This document shows, in pieces, positions 1 through 10,578 of a stretch of 64,000 nt of DNA (within the stretch, counting starts at the first letter, position 1; each line of letters starts with the position of its first letter). The position numbers were made by a program, and so were the translations under genes. Location: positions 1,302,001 through 1,366,000 of the forward strand of contig OZ005707.1 in assembly GCA_963930775.1 (NCBI GenBank), in the 5' to 3' direction. This stretch comes from Cliona cf. orientalis (taxonomy: Eukaryota; Porifera; Demospongiae; Clionaida; Clionaidae). The notes below the pieces were generated by a model. That model was not told the DNA's origin. It was given only the letters and a program-made list of their open reading frames with translations, and made no database searches.

Positions 1-2
1 CC

Positions 3-1625
3 GGACGAATTAAATTCACTCCCAACCGACACTCGCAGTATCCACCAGCCACGCGTATTTCACAGATGCAGGATGGAAAAATGATCCTTGTTGGTGTACA
101 CAATATCAATGAAAGTAATGAAACTCTAAATTTAAACAACAATCTACGATGGCAGAGTGCTACTGGTCCTCCAAGGGATAGACCTAAAGTGTCCCTGGAA
201 ACTGTCGAGATATCTATCGTCTGGATCATGCTGGTTCTTGTGTCACTTGGTATCATTCTATGTGGGGTGATGGCTGTCATAAACTGCTACTATCGCAACC
301 ACAAGGTCATAAAAGCCTCCAGTCCATACATAAACCTTCTCATAATCATCGGCTGTGCCATGGGCTTAGCTTCTGTATTATTCATCAGCACTGAGAACCT
401 TGATACTTACCATGATGTTTCAACCAAAGCCTACCCTTTTCTGTGCAATATCCGCCCTTGGCTTCTAAGCTTGGGCTACACATTTGCCTTTGGTGCACTC
501 TTTGCGAAAACATGGAGGATCTACAGAATATTTAAGAATCCTTGGAAGAAGAATCGTCCACTACAAGACCATGTTCTGATAGCTATAGTAGGCGTCCTGG
601 CTGGTGTTGATGTTGTTATACTCGTTCTGTGGCTGATTATCGACCCCCTTGATATTTATGAATTTGTTGTTGATGAAAACGTGGACAGTTTTACCCGGCA
701 ATTGCATCTACTCTGCAGTGATGGACGTATCCTAAGCCTCACAAGTGCCGATTTCACAATCTGGATAATCATTCTCATGGCAATGAAGGGATTTTTGCTC
801 TTATTTGGGCTCTTTCTCGTATCTCAGACGGCGAAAATTAAAGCTGAATTCTTCCAAGATTCAAAGTATACAGGTATTGCCATATATGGAGTTGGAATCT
901 GTTGTGCCCTTGGGGTACCAACTGCACTGTTCTTGATGTATAATCTGGTGGAGGACGTAGGGTACCTCATTGCAACAGCAACTATAACTTTCTGCTCGTA
1001 CCTCATACTTTTCATGGTGTTCATTCCAAAGATAGTCTTGCTCAGAAAGTACAAGGATAAGATACCAACTTCCATTCTCCTGGGGCTCAACCCCAGCTTC
1101 AGGGTGCGTGGCAGTCGTGCTCGCTATCTTGCCAACAAAAAGAGCCAAAATCGAAAGTCGAGCAACTTCACTCGAACGAAAGACACCCCATGTGCAAGTG
1201 CTATTTCAATCCCTGATGCTAGCAGCCAGGCGAGTACTGATCTATTGCACTGCTCTGATATTAAGTCAGAAATCAGCTGTAGCCAAATCCTAGAGGGATG
1301 GGAAGCTTCTGTTGAGACACATGGCGTTGAGAAAACTGTGGTAGAAATTTGTGAGAGAGAGATCGAGTTTGAAGGAATTTCATATATCGCCAACGTGGCT
1401 GTCGAAAAAGATCCCGACTGTCACAGTACTTCTACTGACCAAGCTGACAGTACAAGTGCTCTACACTTACACCAAGTGATGGTCGATGAAGGACAAGAAA
1501 TAAGCTGTGACCACAATGAAATGGTGCTGGTGGATCAGGAGAGCCCTACTCTAAGATCTTGTAGCTATTACAACGTAGAGTATGTCAATACATGCATTGT
1601 AGAAGTACATGAAGACAACAATTAG
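3..1625 (+). CDS. GABA-B-type class C GPCR, 3' part (partial)
   Basis: The frame is open from base 3 to the TAG at 1623-1625, so the window begins inside the last exon and the ligand-binding Venus-flytrap exons lie upstream. The first ~60 residues (ending in a GPPRDRP motif) match the link between the ectodomain and the first helix of metabotropic GABA receptors. Seven hydrophobic segments follow, encoded roughly between 200 and 1030, with a conserved Cys in the segment containing FLCNIRPWLLSLGY, the usual extracellular Cys of helix 3, and a basic loop (KNPWKKNRPLQDH). About 190 residues of Ser/Glu-rich cytoplasmic tail complete the protein. In the family such receptors signal from the plasma membrane through heterotrimeric G proteins. 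The ligand cannot be judged because the ectodomain is missing. Sponges and other early animals have many GABA-B-like receptors, so orthology to GABBR1 or GABBR2 is not claimed. Confidence 0.9.
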   Translation, partial: GRIKFTPNRHSQYPPATRISQMQDGKMILVGVHNINESNETLNLNNNLRWQSATGPPRDRPKVSLETVEISIVWIMLVLVSLGIILCGVMAVINCYYRNHKVIKASSPYINLLIIIGCAMGLASVLFISTENLDTYHDVSTKAYPFLCNIRPWLLSLGYTFAFGALFAKTWRIYRIFKNPWKKNRPLQDHVLIAIVGVLAGVDVVILVLWLIIDPLDIYEFVVDENVDSFTRQLHLLCSDGRILSLTSADFTIWIIILMAMKGFLLLFGLFLVSQTAKIKAEFFQDSKYTGIAIYGVGICCALGVPTALFLMYNLVEDVGYLIATATITFCSYLILFMVFIPKIVLLRKYKDKIPTSILLGLNPSFRVRGSRARYLANKKSQNRKSSNFTRTKDTPCASAISIPDASSQASTDLLHCSDIKSEISCSQILEGWEASVETHGVEKTVVEICEREIEFEGISYIANVAVEKDPDCHSTSTDQADSTSALHLHQVMVDEGQEISCDHNEMVLVDQESPTLRSCSYYNVEYVNTCIVEVHEDNN

Positions 1626-1981
1626 AATAATACGATCGAATAATAATACTGACAATAATTACTTACTCATGCTATTAACTTTTTAATAATTAAGCAGGCC
1701 ATAAAGCCTTTCAAAAAATGGCGTTAACATGTACGGGCGTGCTGGAGTCGGAAAGACATGCCTAAAAAACGTTCAGCTAAGGGCTCCAGAGTGGAGCTTA
1801 TATAGGTAAGAGGGGAACGGAGCAGTTGTGGGTGTCACATTGGTATGTATTCATTTCCGCGTTATGACGACCCTTTACCCAACCAATTTTTGCGTGATCA
1901 CTCACATTTGAACTAAACACACACACATTACACATAAAGATTGCGCACACAGGTACAACGACAGACAATATTAAATAATTA
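1626..1981. other. Intergenic, with a Walker A fragment
   Basis: This gap separates two convergent genes (receptor on +, Rab on -). It is AT-rich and holds one notable short frame on the + strand, 1729-1809, described separately. No RNA gene was seen. Confidence 0.6.
1729..1809 (+). pseudogene. Isolated P-loop (Walker A) fragment
   Basis: A 26-codon frame starting at an ATG encodes MYGRAGVGKTCLKNVQL and then stops. GRAGVGKT fits the Walker A pattern GxxxxGK[ST]. The frame is open only a further 9 codons upstream, and its end overlaps a splice-donor-like GTAAGA at 1805. No downstream Walker B, DExx or GTPase G-motif exon was found on the + strand before the Rab gene. It could be a relic of a NACHT-, Roc- or GTPase-type ATP/GTP-binding protein, or a chance match. 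The neighbouring Rab gene is on the opposite strand and is not its source. Confidence 0.35.
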
Positions 1982-4900
1982 TTAACACTGTAAACATTTT
2001 GTTTTTTGACTGCCACCATCAACCGTTTCATGAAGTCTGTAGTTCTGCTGTGATGTTAGTGTGCCATTACGTGGGAACTTGTCAGCGGCTGACCCCATTT
2101 CTTTTACTAATGCCTCAAATGCCTGCAAAAAAGTATAATAATATTATATAATGTCAAGCATACAGTTAATGATATGCATTGTAACAAATAAATTTTCATG
2201 GCATAAATTCCGGGACTCCTAATTTTAGTGGTGACTAACATCTATTAAATGCTGCACTCTATTATGAGCATACGGTACTGTAGCAGTACTGTTAATGATC
2301 ATGAAATTTCCACAGATAATGATTTGCAAATGAGGGAGCGGCGGGCACAACTTTCAGCTCAATCAGTACTGCTAGGATCAAAGCTGAAACTGAGAGCTCA
2401 AAATTTGATATTAAAAATTTAAGCTACCCTGTTAATGAGGGACGTTAATAGCTATTACTGAGCATGCAATGGTTAAACTCACTTTTTCTACACCAACCCC
2501 AGTTAGTGCGCTGACTTCGGCAAAATGTACTCTATAATCTTCTGCTAGCTGCCTTGCAGATCTCGTGGCCACCACTCTTTCAGCTTCTTTGTCTGCCTTG
2601 TTGCCTAGCATTAATAATGCTGGTTTCATTGCTCCATTATCTCCAGTGTTCTGCAAGTGGATACAATAATTACTGAAGTCAAGGTTGCTATGAGTATCAA
2701 TATTATTATGCAGGAATGACAGCTAGATTGAGCTCTAAGGCATAATAATATTACTCAAATGAAGCTAGTTTAAGACTGGGAACAGTGCTTTATCACTGAA
2801 GTTGATTGTGGCACCACAGCACACAATAAGTATTATTCATCCAGCCACTATTCCAATTGTTAGGACCTATCATGTTTCAGAATCAATGCAATGATTACCA
2901 TTTTCAATTTCTTAATATTCTTATCAGTTATACTATACCCCAGTACAGGACAAGACCTCATGCACTAATACATGTACATTGACGTTGACAGTGATGTAAT
3001 AAATCAGTGTTTGGCTGATTCCAACAACAATGGAAGAGTTGTAAACATTGCAGACTGGGCTTAGTTTTCATAGAGATAACGTAAAAATATTATTACAGCA
3101 ATATTTTCACCACAGTTTATAAATTTAAATACAGTCAAAGCTTTAGAGTGTACCAATAATATTATTATGTGGCATACACACATAAGCTAGTGAGCTGAAC
3201 AATAATAACTGTTTTACTTTGTAATAACAATTAAATTTTATATATGGAACGTGAATTGTGCGTTAAACAATTAATATGCACTCCCGGGACTTTTATGCTC
3301 ACGGAGTGCAGTACTCTGATACTAGCTTAGCTGAGCTCAGCAACTATAATAATATTATATTGAACCATCTCATAATATATTAATAAGGCCACACAAACTT
3401 GATTGTTAGTTTCTCGTCACCTCACGGATCCCGCTTCTGTTTCAATCTACCGCTTCTGCCTTCATTGTTGCCTTGAAACACCAGTCACACCTCTTTTTTG
3501 CTAATTATTTGAGCGGTTCCAGGAAACACACACTCAAAATGCCATAATACTGAATAATGAATAATGATCGCCCGCCCGCATAGAAATATAAAGACGGGTG
3601 GACGAGAAACTACCATATTACCTCTAATTAATTTTAACGGACACCAGAAAAATAATTATTTTGGCCAATGTCCGCTATAATTACAGCACACGAAAATAGT
3701 TGGCGTTCGAAGTGTCCAATGAATTAGAACACGCTTTCACACATGCGCATTCGGTCAAATGGACGTGCCGCGGGGATCGAGCAGCTGCAGAGATTGAGAA
3801 CTGAGACAGTACCTGGAGCTCCCTATTCATGGTGGGAAAGAGAACAACTCGCATCCTTCATACACTGATGTGGGTATAGGTAGTGCACTAGCGCGAGCTG
3901 TCCGCATTAGAACAACAATGTCCGGATAATTAGAACAACAAAAATTCAAACTTCATTGACTGTCCGGTGTAATTAGAGGTAAAAAAATAATTTGAAATGG
4001 TGTCCGGATAATTAGAGATGTCCGTTAAATTAGAGGCAATACATAATGAAGTTTGATTGGCCTATATAAATATCACAATGGGTGATCGATATGATTTAAC
4101 TCTAGTAATTTCATATTAGCAACTTCATATTATCAATTCATATATGCATAGCCTTGTCCCCAGATGCCTTGATTTTTCAAGAGCATGGGAATTAAGGAGG
4201 CCACTGTATTTGTACATAGGTACCTCTGCTATATCGTCCATCCATCTTGTTAGATTGTTGAAGCTCTCTTGGCTGGTGATGTCGTATACAACTACCACTC
4301 CCTAAAAGCAGGAAAAGATGTGCAAATGAAATGGGTCCTCCCCGTCCACATCATAACTCACTTTTGCTCCCCTATAAAAGTTCTTTCTAATAGTGTTGTA
4401 TCTCTCTTGGCCTGCCGTGTCCCAGATTTGAAGTTTGTACTTTTTTGAGCCGAGTTCAACTGAACGCGTCTTAAAATCCACTCCTGCAGTGAAAGGGAAT
4501 CACAGCTGAAACGTTGCTACCGTTTCATCTGTGAGATGGCTCCCTAACCATCATGACATAGATCTAAGGTTTGCTGGGGCCACATCATAGATAAAATAAA
4601 TTAAATCTAGCATGCCCATATTAAAGAAATGTGGGACCTGAAACCTTCTATTGTGGTCTATAATTGTTTTGCATCATACCTGCACCAGTGCAGCACATAT
4701 ATAGAGCTAGAGACCGTCACGCATCACATGATTTAGCACAAGCTGATAACCCACAAGGTTTGTTCATGCCTTGTAAAGCTTCCATCAGCTGCAGTACAGC
4801 GTTGCACGCTTCAACGATTGCTGGAACCTAGCTCTCACTATTCTTAAGCTTAGCGCGTGCAAAGCCGCGATAAAGCCTGAAGACTCAACACAGTACAGTC

Positions 4901-5118
4901 GCGCGATAAATTACCCATCAAAGCCATACAATAGACCGCATCGCGACCAAACTTCCCTCCCTGATCCGCCCACTTTTTTTTGTTAACGCACCGATCGTGC
5001 TGAGGAAGTTCTCTCTGAAGATATCTTGCGTGTATCGGAGCACCAGACACGTCTTTCCGACCGAAGAATCGCCGATTATGACGACCTTCATGAGTGCGTC
5101 GAATGTATCCGATGCCAT
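1982..5118 (-). CDS. Rab-family small GTPase
   Basis: Five exons on the minus strand: 5118-4992, 4483-4362, 4301-4224, 2650-2483, 2122-1982. They join in frame at GT-AG sites to 211 residues, the normal Rab length. G1 is GDSSVGKT (P-loop), G2 is the switch I Thr in STIGVDF, G3 is [10 protein letters not shown]4 is GNKAD, G5 is EVSAL. The acidic/hydrophobic Rab signatures ([25 protein letters not shown]) place it near the Rab8/10/13/35 group of secretory and recycling Rabs, but I do not assign a subfamily. The C-terminus is KCLQC, a CXXX-type prenylation box rather than the usual CC or CXC. Intron 3 (2651-4223) is long and carries an inverted-repeat element at 3621-4036. The protein should act as a membrane-attached vesicle-traffic switch. 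Confidence 0.92.
3621..4036. mobile_element. Terminal-inverted-repeat element (MITE-like)
   Basis: The left end CCTCTAATT...TTAACGGACA is mirrored by the right end TGTCCGTTAAATTAGAGG, giving ~18-bp inverted termini with a short insertion in the left copy. Inside, short units based on GTCCG-ATAATTAGA recur several times near the right end (about 3930-4030), as subterminal repeats of non-autonomous DNA transposons do. There is no coding capacity. It sits in intron 3 of the Rab gene. Confidence 0.65.
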
Positions 5119-6199
5119 TCTTTTGTTTGCGTTCCTCGTCTGCTAATTGTGGTGGGCGCTACTTAGATACTAATTACATCAATTACTAGGACACTTCCGG
5201 GTGGCTATGTGAGGATGCAAAAAACAATTCAAAAGAAGGGTAGTCTAGTCTTTGGCTCAGTGTTCAGTGATTCAGCAGTATCAGGGGCTGATCCAGGGGG
5301 GTGGATAGGGTGGCTAGCCACCCCTCCCCCCTTCACCAATTCTTTTATGCAACGTAGTATAGGAGATTTCCACCATTATTAACCAGCCACCCCCTTTGCA
5401 CCAGTATGGTTTACTATCAGTAGCCACCCTGTCAGCCACCTTCCATGCAAATTTTCTGGATCAGCGCCTGAGTATGATCGATGAGAGACAGGCTCATATG
5501 GATCAGTCCTGGTCCTTCCCCCACCACCCCTGAGGTGTCGTGCTCCTCGAGCTACAAGTCCCATCCCCCCTCCCCACTCCATTCGTGATCAGTGATATTA
5601 TTACGATCAAAACCCAGCTTGGAGAAGGCTCCTATTAAAGCTTTTTGGATAAACGCAGTGTCTAGAGTGCCGGCAAATTTATGTACTAATTTATATTGCC
5701 ATATGCAGGAGGGGGCGGGGACTAGGGCTACGTAAGAGTACAGTATTTTATATGGACTTACCGGCACTATAACGCTTAAATTGTGGTGCCGGTACCGGCA
5801 CTGTAGACACAGCGTTTCATAAAATTAATGGGAAGTTTTGTTTATAAAAAGGCTTGTAAAAGATAATTTTCATATGCATAAGTTAGTGCTGTGTTTATTT
5901 TGCTTGTTAGCCTCAGGGGAATAATAATCATGTCCCAGGCTTGTACCAGTGTTTGACCCCACTCTTTCACTAAGATTCTTGCAGAGATGGAATTCCACAG
6001 ACAGAAAACATGGAACAGGGCATCTATATAGCTTGCACCTTGATTTGAAGATCAGGGTGTGGTTTTAGCGCGGCGCGCGCTAGTGGGCGGTACGGTCAGG
6101 ACCATGTACCAGAGTCAGGACTATTATTAAAAGAACTCGAGCGACCTTTGCCTTTCAGCAAGTACTCAGCTATCAGCAGCAGAGACGTGTAGCTAAACG
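5119..6199. other. Intergenic between Rab and DAZAP2-like genes
   Basis: This is the shared upstream region of two divergent genes (Rab on -, DAZAP2-like on +). It contains a short inverted-repeat element (5281-5471). No other coding region is convincing. The minus-strand frames here are low-complexity Gly/Pro shadows. Confidence 0.6.
5281..5471. mobile_element. 191-bp MITE-like element
   Basis: TCAGGGGCTGATCCAG at 5281-5296 is the inverted complement of CTGGATCAGCGCCTGA at 5456-5471, with one mismatch in 16. The interior is C/G-rich with runs of CCACCC and has no coding capacity. It is likely a non-autonomous DNA transposon. Confidence 0.5.
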
Positions 6200-7907
6200 A
6201 TGAGCAAGCAAGGTGAGTTTGCCGTTACTTTTCCAACTGAGTCATGCTATATTAAAAACTACGGTAGACTATGATTCATCTATGGATTCACGTAGATCCT
6301 TTTTATCATTGAAGTTATTTTGTTGTTTTTAGGTCCTCCTCCTACATACGCGGCGAGCCAGCAGCAGGCAGGTATGATGGCAAGCTTTTTATACCTCCAT
6401 CTCCATTTGTATAGGCTCCTCTGCCTTTCAACCAGTTTGATATGTGCTACACTAGGCTTATTAAGTTATTAAGCCTTGAATGTTAATGGATTTGATACTG
6501 AGTGTAGTCTCAGTGATCTATCATACTACAAATTATGTACATGCTATGAAACTTGATTCAACATGCAGCCTACCCCCAGCAGGAGAAGCAGCCGCCCACC
6601 AACCCAGGTCTGCCTGTGACTGGAGTGTTTGATCAGGGAGCTAGGCTCGACCCAAACAAGCCAGTTCAAGTACCGGTAAGCAGTGGACTAAAGTAACTGG
6701 GTGCACTATGATTATTCCAAGAGAACTGTAGCTTCGCCCTCAGCATGCTCAGGCCGCACAGCAGTCACTGCGCTTAACATTATAGACGTGATCATGTGAG
6801 TGGCGTGGGGACTGGACGAGGCTTGAGTGAATCTGGTATGATAATAGCTATGGTCAACGAATTAAGGACACTTTTATTTGCGGGTACTAAATTTAGCGAA
6901 ATTAGCGATTTGCCCAATTTTCTGTATCCATGAATATTATTAAAATTTTCAACATTTTCGAATAAATAGAATGTTAATATTGATAAATCGCTAAAATGAG
7001 TACCCACTAAATGCACTATTTCCAAAATCCGCTAAAATTTGTACCTGCAAATAATTGTAGCCCTAAGGTATTCCAGTTGGTATGATGATATAATTATTAT
7101 TACCCCGCGCGCATGCGCAAGGGGTAAAGCAATCGGTTTGTACGTCTGTTGTTGTTGTTGTCGTCGTCGTCGGCACGAAAATCGCCAGATCTCGAGTTCT
7201 AGGCGTCTTTGTGTGCTATAAGCACAACCAATCGGTAGATATCGGTGAAAAAATGGTTTGCACGCGCTTCGAATTTCTCAAAAAGGCTTACTAGTTCTAC
7301 AAATCGTGCATTTTCTGTTCAGCATGCCTGTGGTTTATCGACCACACCCACTCTTTTAGCATAATAGTATGTAGATGCGACTGCGCATGCTCAAGCACTG
7401 TGTTGGAAAGGGTCGTCACGTCATGAAACCGCTACATGTGTGCCTCATACCGTAAATCGCGAATATTTCGTGTCTAAAATATTTCATGCGATAAATTTTC
7501 ATGTTAAATAATTTTCGGACAAACGACCCTGTACCACATTATCGTTAATATTGTGCATGTATTTTCATGCGTTTAATTTTCGCACAAGCCAGGCTGTCCG
7601 AAAATATTTTAACAACGAAATATTCGAGATTTACGGTAGTGTTGCAATACTACGCTAGAGTGGCTACATGGCGCGCGGGGTATGTGCTCTACAGAGCTCT
7701 AGTTATGGCTATGCATACTGTTAATGTTCAAATTATATTATCACCTGCTCACACTCACCCACCCACACACACACACAGCCTCCTCCTCCTGGTGTGGCCC
7801 CTACGGCTGCTCAGGTGGCTGCCGCCCAGGGCCAGTCAGTGGTGATGACTCAGCAAAAGAAGGATGTCTGGGGTGGGGGGTCTGACGGAGGATCCACCAT
7901 GTGGTAG
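6200..7907 (+). CDS. DAZAP2-like small proline-rich protein
   Basis: Four exons: 6200-6212, 6333-6371, 6569-6675, 7779-7907. They join in frame to 95 residues, shorter than vertebrate DAZAP2 (about 168). The N-terminus has a PPPTY motif of the kind bound by WW-domain HECT ubiquitin ligases. A central block is VFDQGARLD, comparable to the GGYDAGARF block of DAZAP2. The C-terminal exon opens with PPPPPGVAPTAAQVA and closes GGSDGGSTMW, which matches the highly conserved DAZAP2 tail (GGSDGGYTIW). DAZAP2 family members are adaptor proteins linked to WW-domain ligases, stress granules and transcription-factor turnover. The first exon encodes only four residues plus one base, and the 2-kb span is mostly intron 3, which contains a MITE at 7448-7638. 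Confidence 0.85.
7448..7638. mobile_element. MITE, TACCGTAAATC family, copy 1
   Basis: TACCGTAAATCGCGAATATT at the left end is inverted at the right end, ending in ATTTACGGTA. The element is 191 bp, AT-rich, and bounded by TA on both sides, consistent with a TA target duplication. A second copy of the same length is at 22407-22597. It lies in intron 3 of the DAZAP2-like gene. Confidence 0.7.
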
Positions 7908-8400
7908 CTGAAACTGTCGACCAAGAACAACGCAACAGTTTTGAATTCAGAATTTATATTAGTTCATGCTGCACAGTGTAGAGATGAAAGCCAGGCACCT
8001 TGTCATAGCAGATCTATTATTATTATAGTCAAGATAATATTATCGTTGTGTTCATATACTGCATACGTCTATTTGATATGGGCAAGTGTATAATAAGTCA
8101 TCTCAAGTTTATAGACACAGAAATAATAATATAATTTTGCTTACTCAATTGTAGATATTGGTATAATATAGTGGGAGGGGGATGTATACATCTGCATTCA
8201 TGGATAGATGATTATGAGGACCATGAATGCAGTGCAACCTTTTCTCGTAAAGTGATTCCTGCATATTTATATTCTTAGGCGATGGTAACGATCTTTTCCT
8301 AATATTTTGTACGCGCCCCGTTAGCTCCACCCGGACCCATTAATAGTGCGCAACGCTATAAAAAGCATGGGACCTCGAGCTGTACTTGTAGAAAGCAAGA
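7908..8400. other. Intergenic, includes promoter of the DED protein
   Basis: AT-rich 3' flank of the DAZAP2-like gene followed by the core promoter of the next gene (TATA box at 8357). A minus-strand frame at 8145-8330 has no recognisable features and is not called. Confidence 0.6.
8357..8364 (+). promoter_or_regulatory. TATA box of the DED-like gene
   Basis: TATAAAAA lies 44 bp before the ATG at 8401. With initiation about 30 bp downstream of a TATA box, the 5' leader would be only ~15 nt. Confidence 0.5.
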
Positions 8401-8796
8401 ATGGCAAGATATTCAATGGAGGATAACGTTTTTATGAGCCCGACCAGCAATCAGCAAAACTCAATGGCAACAACCTTTCAATCCACCCCAGTCGATGCGT
8501 CGCTCGAATTAGCGGAACCCAATCGGCGCAAGCAACACTTTCGAAGCCTCGTGAGCGATATCGCGGAGCACCTGGATGCGAGGGACGTAGACAAAATAAT
8601 CTGGCAGAAGGAGCTGCCTCAAAAGATGAAGGACAAGCCAGCGCTGGCTGTACTGGAATGGCTCTATTCCCACGGGGACTACTCCATGGACGAGGTACGG
8701 CCATTGGCGCAGCTGCTCAAGGCTATTCACAGGGAGGACATCACTGAGAAGGTGGAGTCCTACCAGGAGAAATTTGGTGAGCCAGACATAAATTAA
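8401..8796 (+). CDS. Intronless protein with a death-effector-like domain
   Basis: A single uninterrupted 131-residue frame. Residues 1-44 are polar and low-complexity. Residues ~47-127 form a compact helical domain. It begins FRSLVSDIAEHLDARDVDKI, continues through WLYSHGDYSMDEVRPLAQLL, and ends LKAIHREDITEKVESYQ. The spacing and hydrophobic pattern match death effector domains: helix 1 LLxxIxxxL, the SxDxxxLxxLLxxIxRxDLxxKL ending. DED proteins couple receptors to caspases through homotypic contacts. There is no caspase, kinase or second DED here, so it could be a small adaptor or a decoy. The family call is from motif spacing only. Confidence 0.65.
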   Translation: MARYSMEDNVFMSPTSNQQNSMATTFQSTPVDASLELAEPNRRKQHFRSLVSDIAEHLDARDVDKIIWQKELPQKMKDKPALAVLEWLYSHGDYSMDEVRPLAQLLKAIHREDITEKVESYQEKFGEPDIN

Positions 8797-10578
8797 CGAC
8801 ATGACGAATATTAGCCAGATCTTCACTATAGGGCTCACAATTGAGGCCTGCTATCATGAATGCATATTATTCCATGCCATGCATGATGATTGGTCTCATA
8901 GAACAATGGATAGGCCTGAATATGGTATGGAGCTAGTCAGTAGCTGAGTAAAGACCAATCAAATTTGCTTCTTCAGAATAATATATTATTGAGCTTTATC
9001 ATATTAATATTTAAATTTTGCTCACAAAGGGGGGAAACTCTTTCTTGCCAATAAGCCTTTGCTCCAACGCCCACATAGTCAGTACACCCCACAGGATGTA
9101 CCTAGCACTAGAAGAATATATATAGTGCATGGTTTCGGATTACAAATTGACCTAAAAACCATCCATACCCACTACTGTGGTGTATTGTGGGCAGTGCGCG
9201 GTCAGTGGTTGCATGCGTGGATTATTGCAGCCTGCATACTGTACATATTCTACCCAAGGACCACACAAGAGGCTCAGTTTAGATTGCTTGCAATCGATCA
9301 TGCGATATCTCACACAGCCTGGTTAACTAGCTTGCAATGCTTGTGTGTGTGTGTGTGTGTGTGTGTGGTGTCTGTTGCTATGGGTGCAGCAATGTGCACC
9401 ATTGTGGCGGTATGGGAATTAAGGCCTGCTATATATTATTATCTGTGTGAATTATAATATGAGGTTATTTTGCCTGGAACTCCTAAATATAATTCTATAT
9501 GCGTCAAAAATTGGAACTTACTTATGCAAACTTACACAGGGTTATTACGAATAGATCTCTAGTACAGATGTAGTTAAGTGATCCATGCACATGACGTGAT
9601 GCCGTTAATAAAATTCAAAGTCAAAAGTGAGATCATGTAAATTATATCTTATGACATCATAGATAATCTGTCCTGCCTGAGGAAAATTTTTAAAAGCCAA
9701 CATTAAAAGTTTAGTGCAGTACCTCTAGTATTAGAATTTAAAGGAATGAGGTGACGAGATTTGTGGTAGCTGGCTGCCAACTGGTTAGTCTGAGAATGGA
9801 GGGGGAGGATTTAGACAGGTTGAAGTGCTTGTCTGGAACAATCATATTAAACTATAGCCTACCACCTCTGCTGCTCTCAGTTGTGATAAGGAGCATTGCT
9901 TTTTGGGTGATGGAGTTATTTGACACCTACTCTGCAATGCTATCTTCTATGCTTTTATAGCAGGTACTTAATATGGTGTGGAGTACACTGCATAACGTGC
10001 AGTAATAAGGTATCATTAATCGTCCCTGAATATTGTCCACCTTTGCAAACAAGACTTTCTGACTGTGGTAACCTACACATCCCATTCTTCTCTACTATCA
10101 AGTATTCCCATGAGCACACGTCCATACTGGGAGCATTAAGTAACCACGATGCAACATTATCTGCTGAGAGTATGGCAAACATGTTCCCACAGTCCATAAT
10201 TTAATGCAGCTGACAGGCAGCTATCTGGCAATAGTATACCTACTGTATCTATATACCGTATAGCCGGGAATATTGGTGGGAATTAAATTTGGTGTTTGAG
10301 CCCAAATCACTATAGCAAGAATATAAATTTGGCGGTTCAGTACAGGATCACCATACATGTAATATATGAGTAGGAAATTTTAGCGGATTTTAATTTGGCA
10401 ATTGTAACATAGACTGCCAAACCGCCAAATTTAATTCCCCACCAAATTTTCCGGCTATACAGTATGTAATTTGCATACGGTAGCCTTAATTTTAGTATGA
10501 TATAGAAACTCTACGAGTTAGTACTACAGAAATGTTACAAGGATTGAAATATAACTTTCTACTTCTGCTTGTATACAG
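8797..10578. other. Long non-coding stretch upstream of the MATH-like gene
   Basis: It contains a (TG)n microsatellite around 9341-9367 and an inverted-repeat element at 10254-10464. The first exon(s) of the MATH-like gene should lie here or further upstream, since the 10579 exon begins at an acceptor, but I could not identify one with confidence. Confidence 0.5.
10254..10464. mobile_element. MITE, CCGTATAGCCGG family, copy 1
   Basis: The left end TACCGTATAGCCGG is inverted at the right end as CCGGCTATACAGTA. Inner arms also pair (GGGAATTAAATTTGG with CCAAATTTAATTCCC), so the whole 211-bp unit can fold back. It is bounded by TA and related to the copy at 23815-24036. Confidence 0.7.

Noticed and set aside
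5379-5582. Gly-rich minus-strand frame
   Set aside because: Lies on a MITE-like element and simple C-rich sequence.
9059-9457. 132-codon frame upstream of the MATH-like gene
   Set aside because: Part of it is a (TG)n repeat. No features, and it does not join the 10579 exon in phase.
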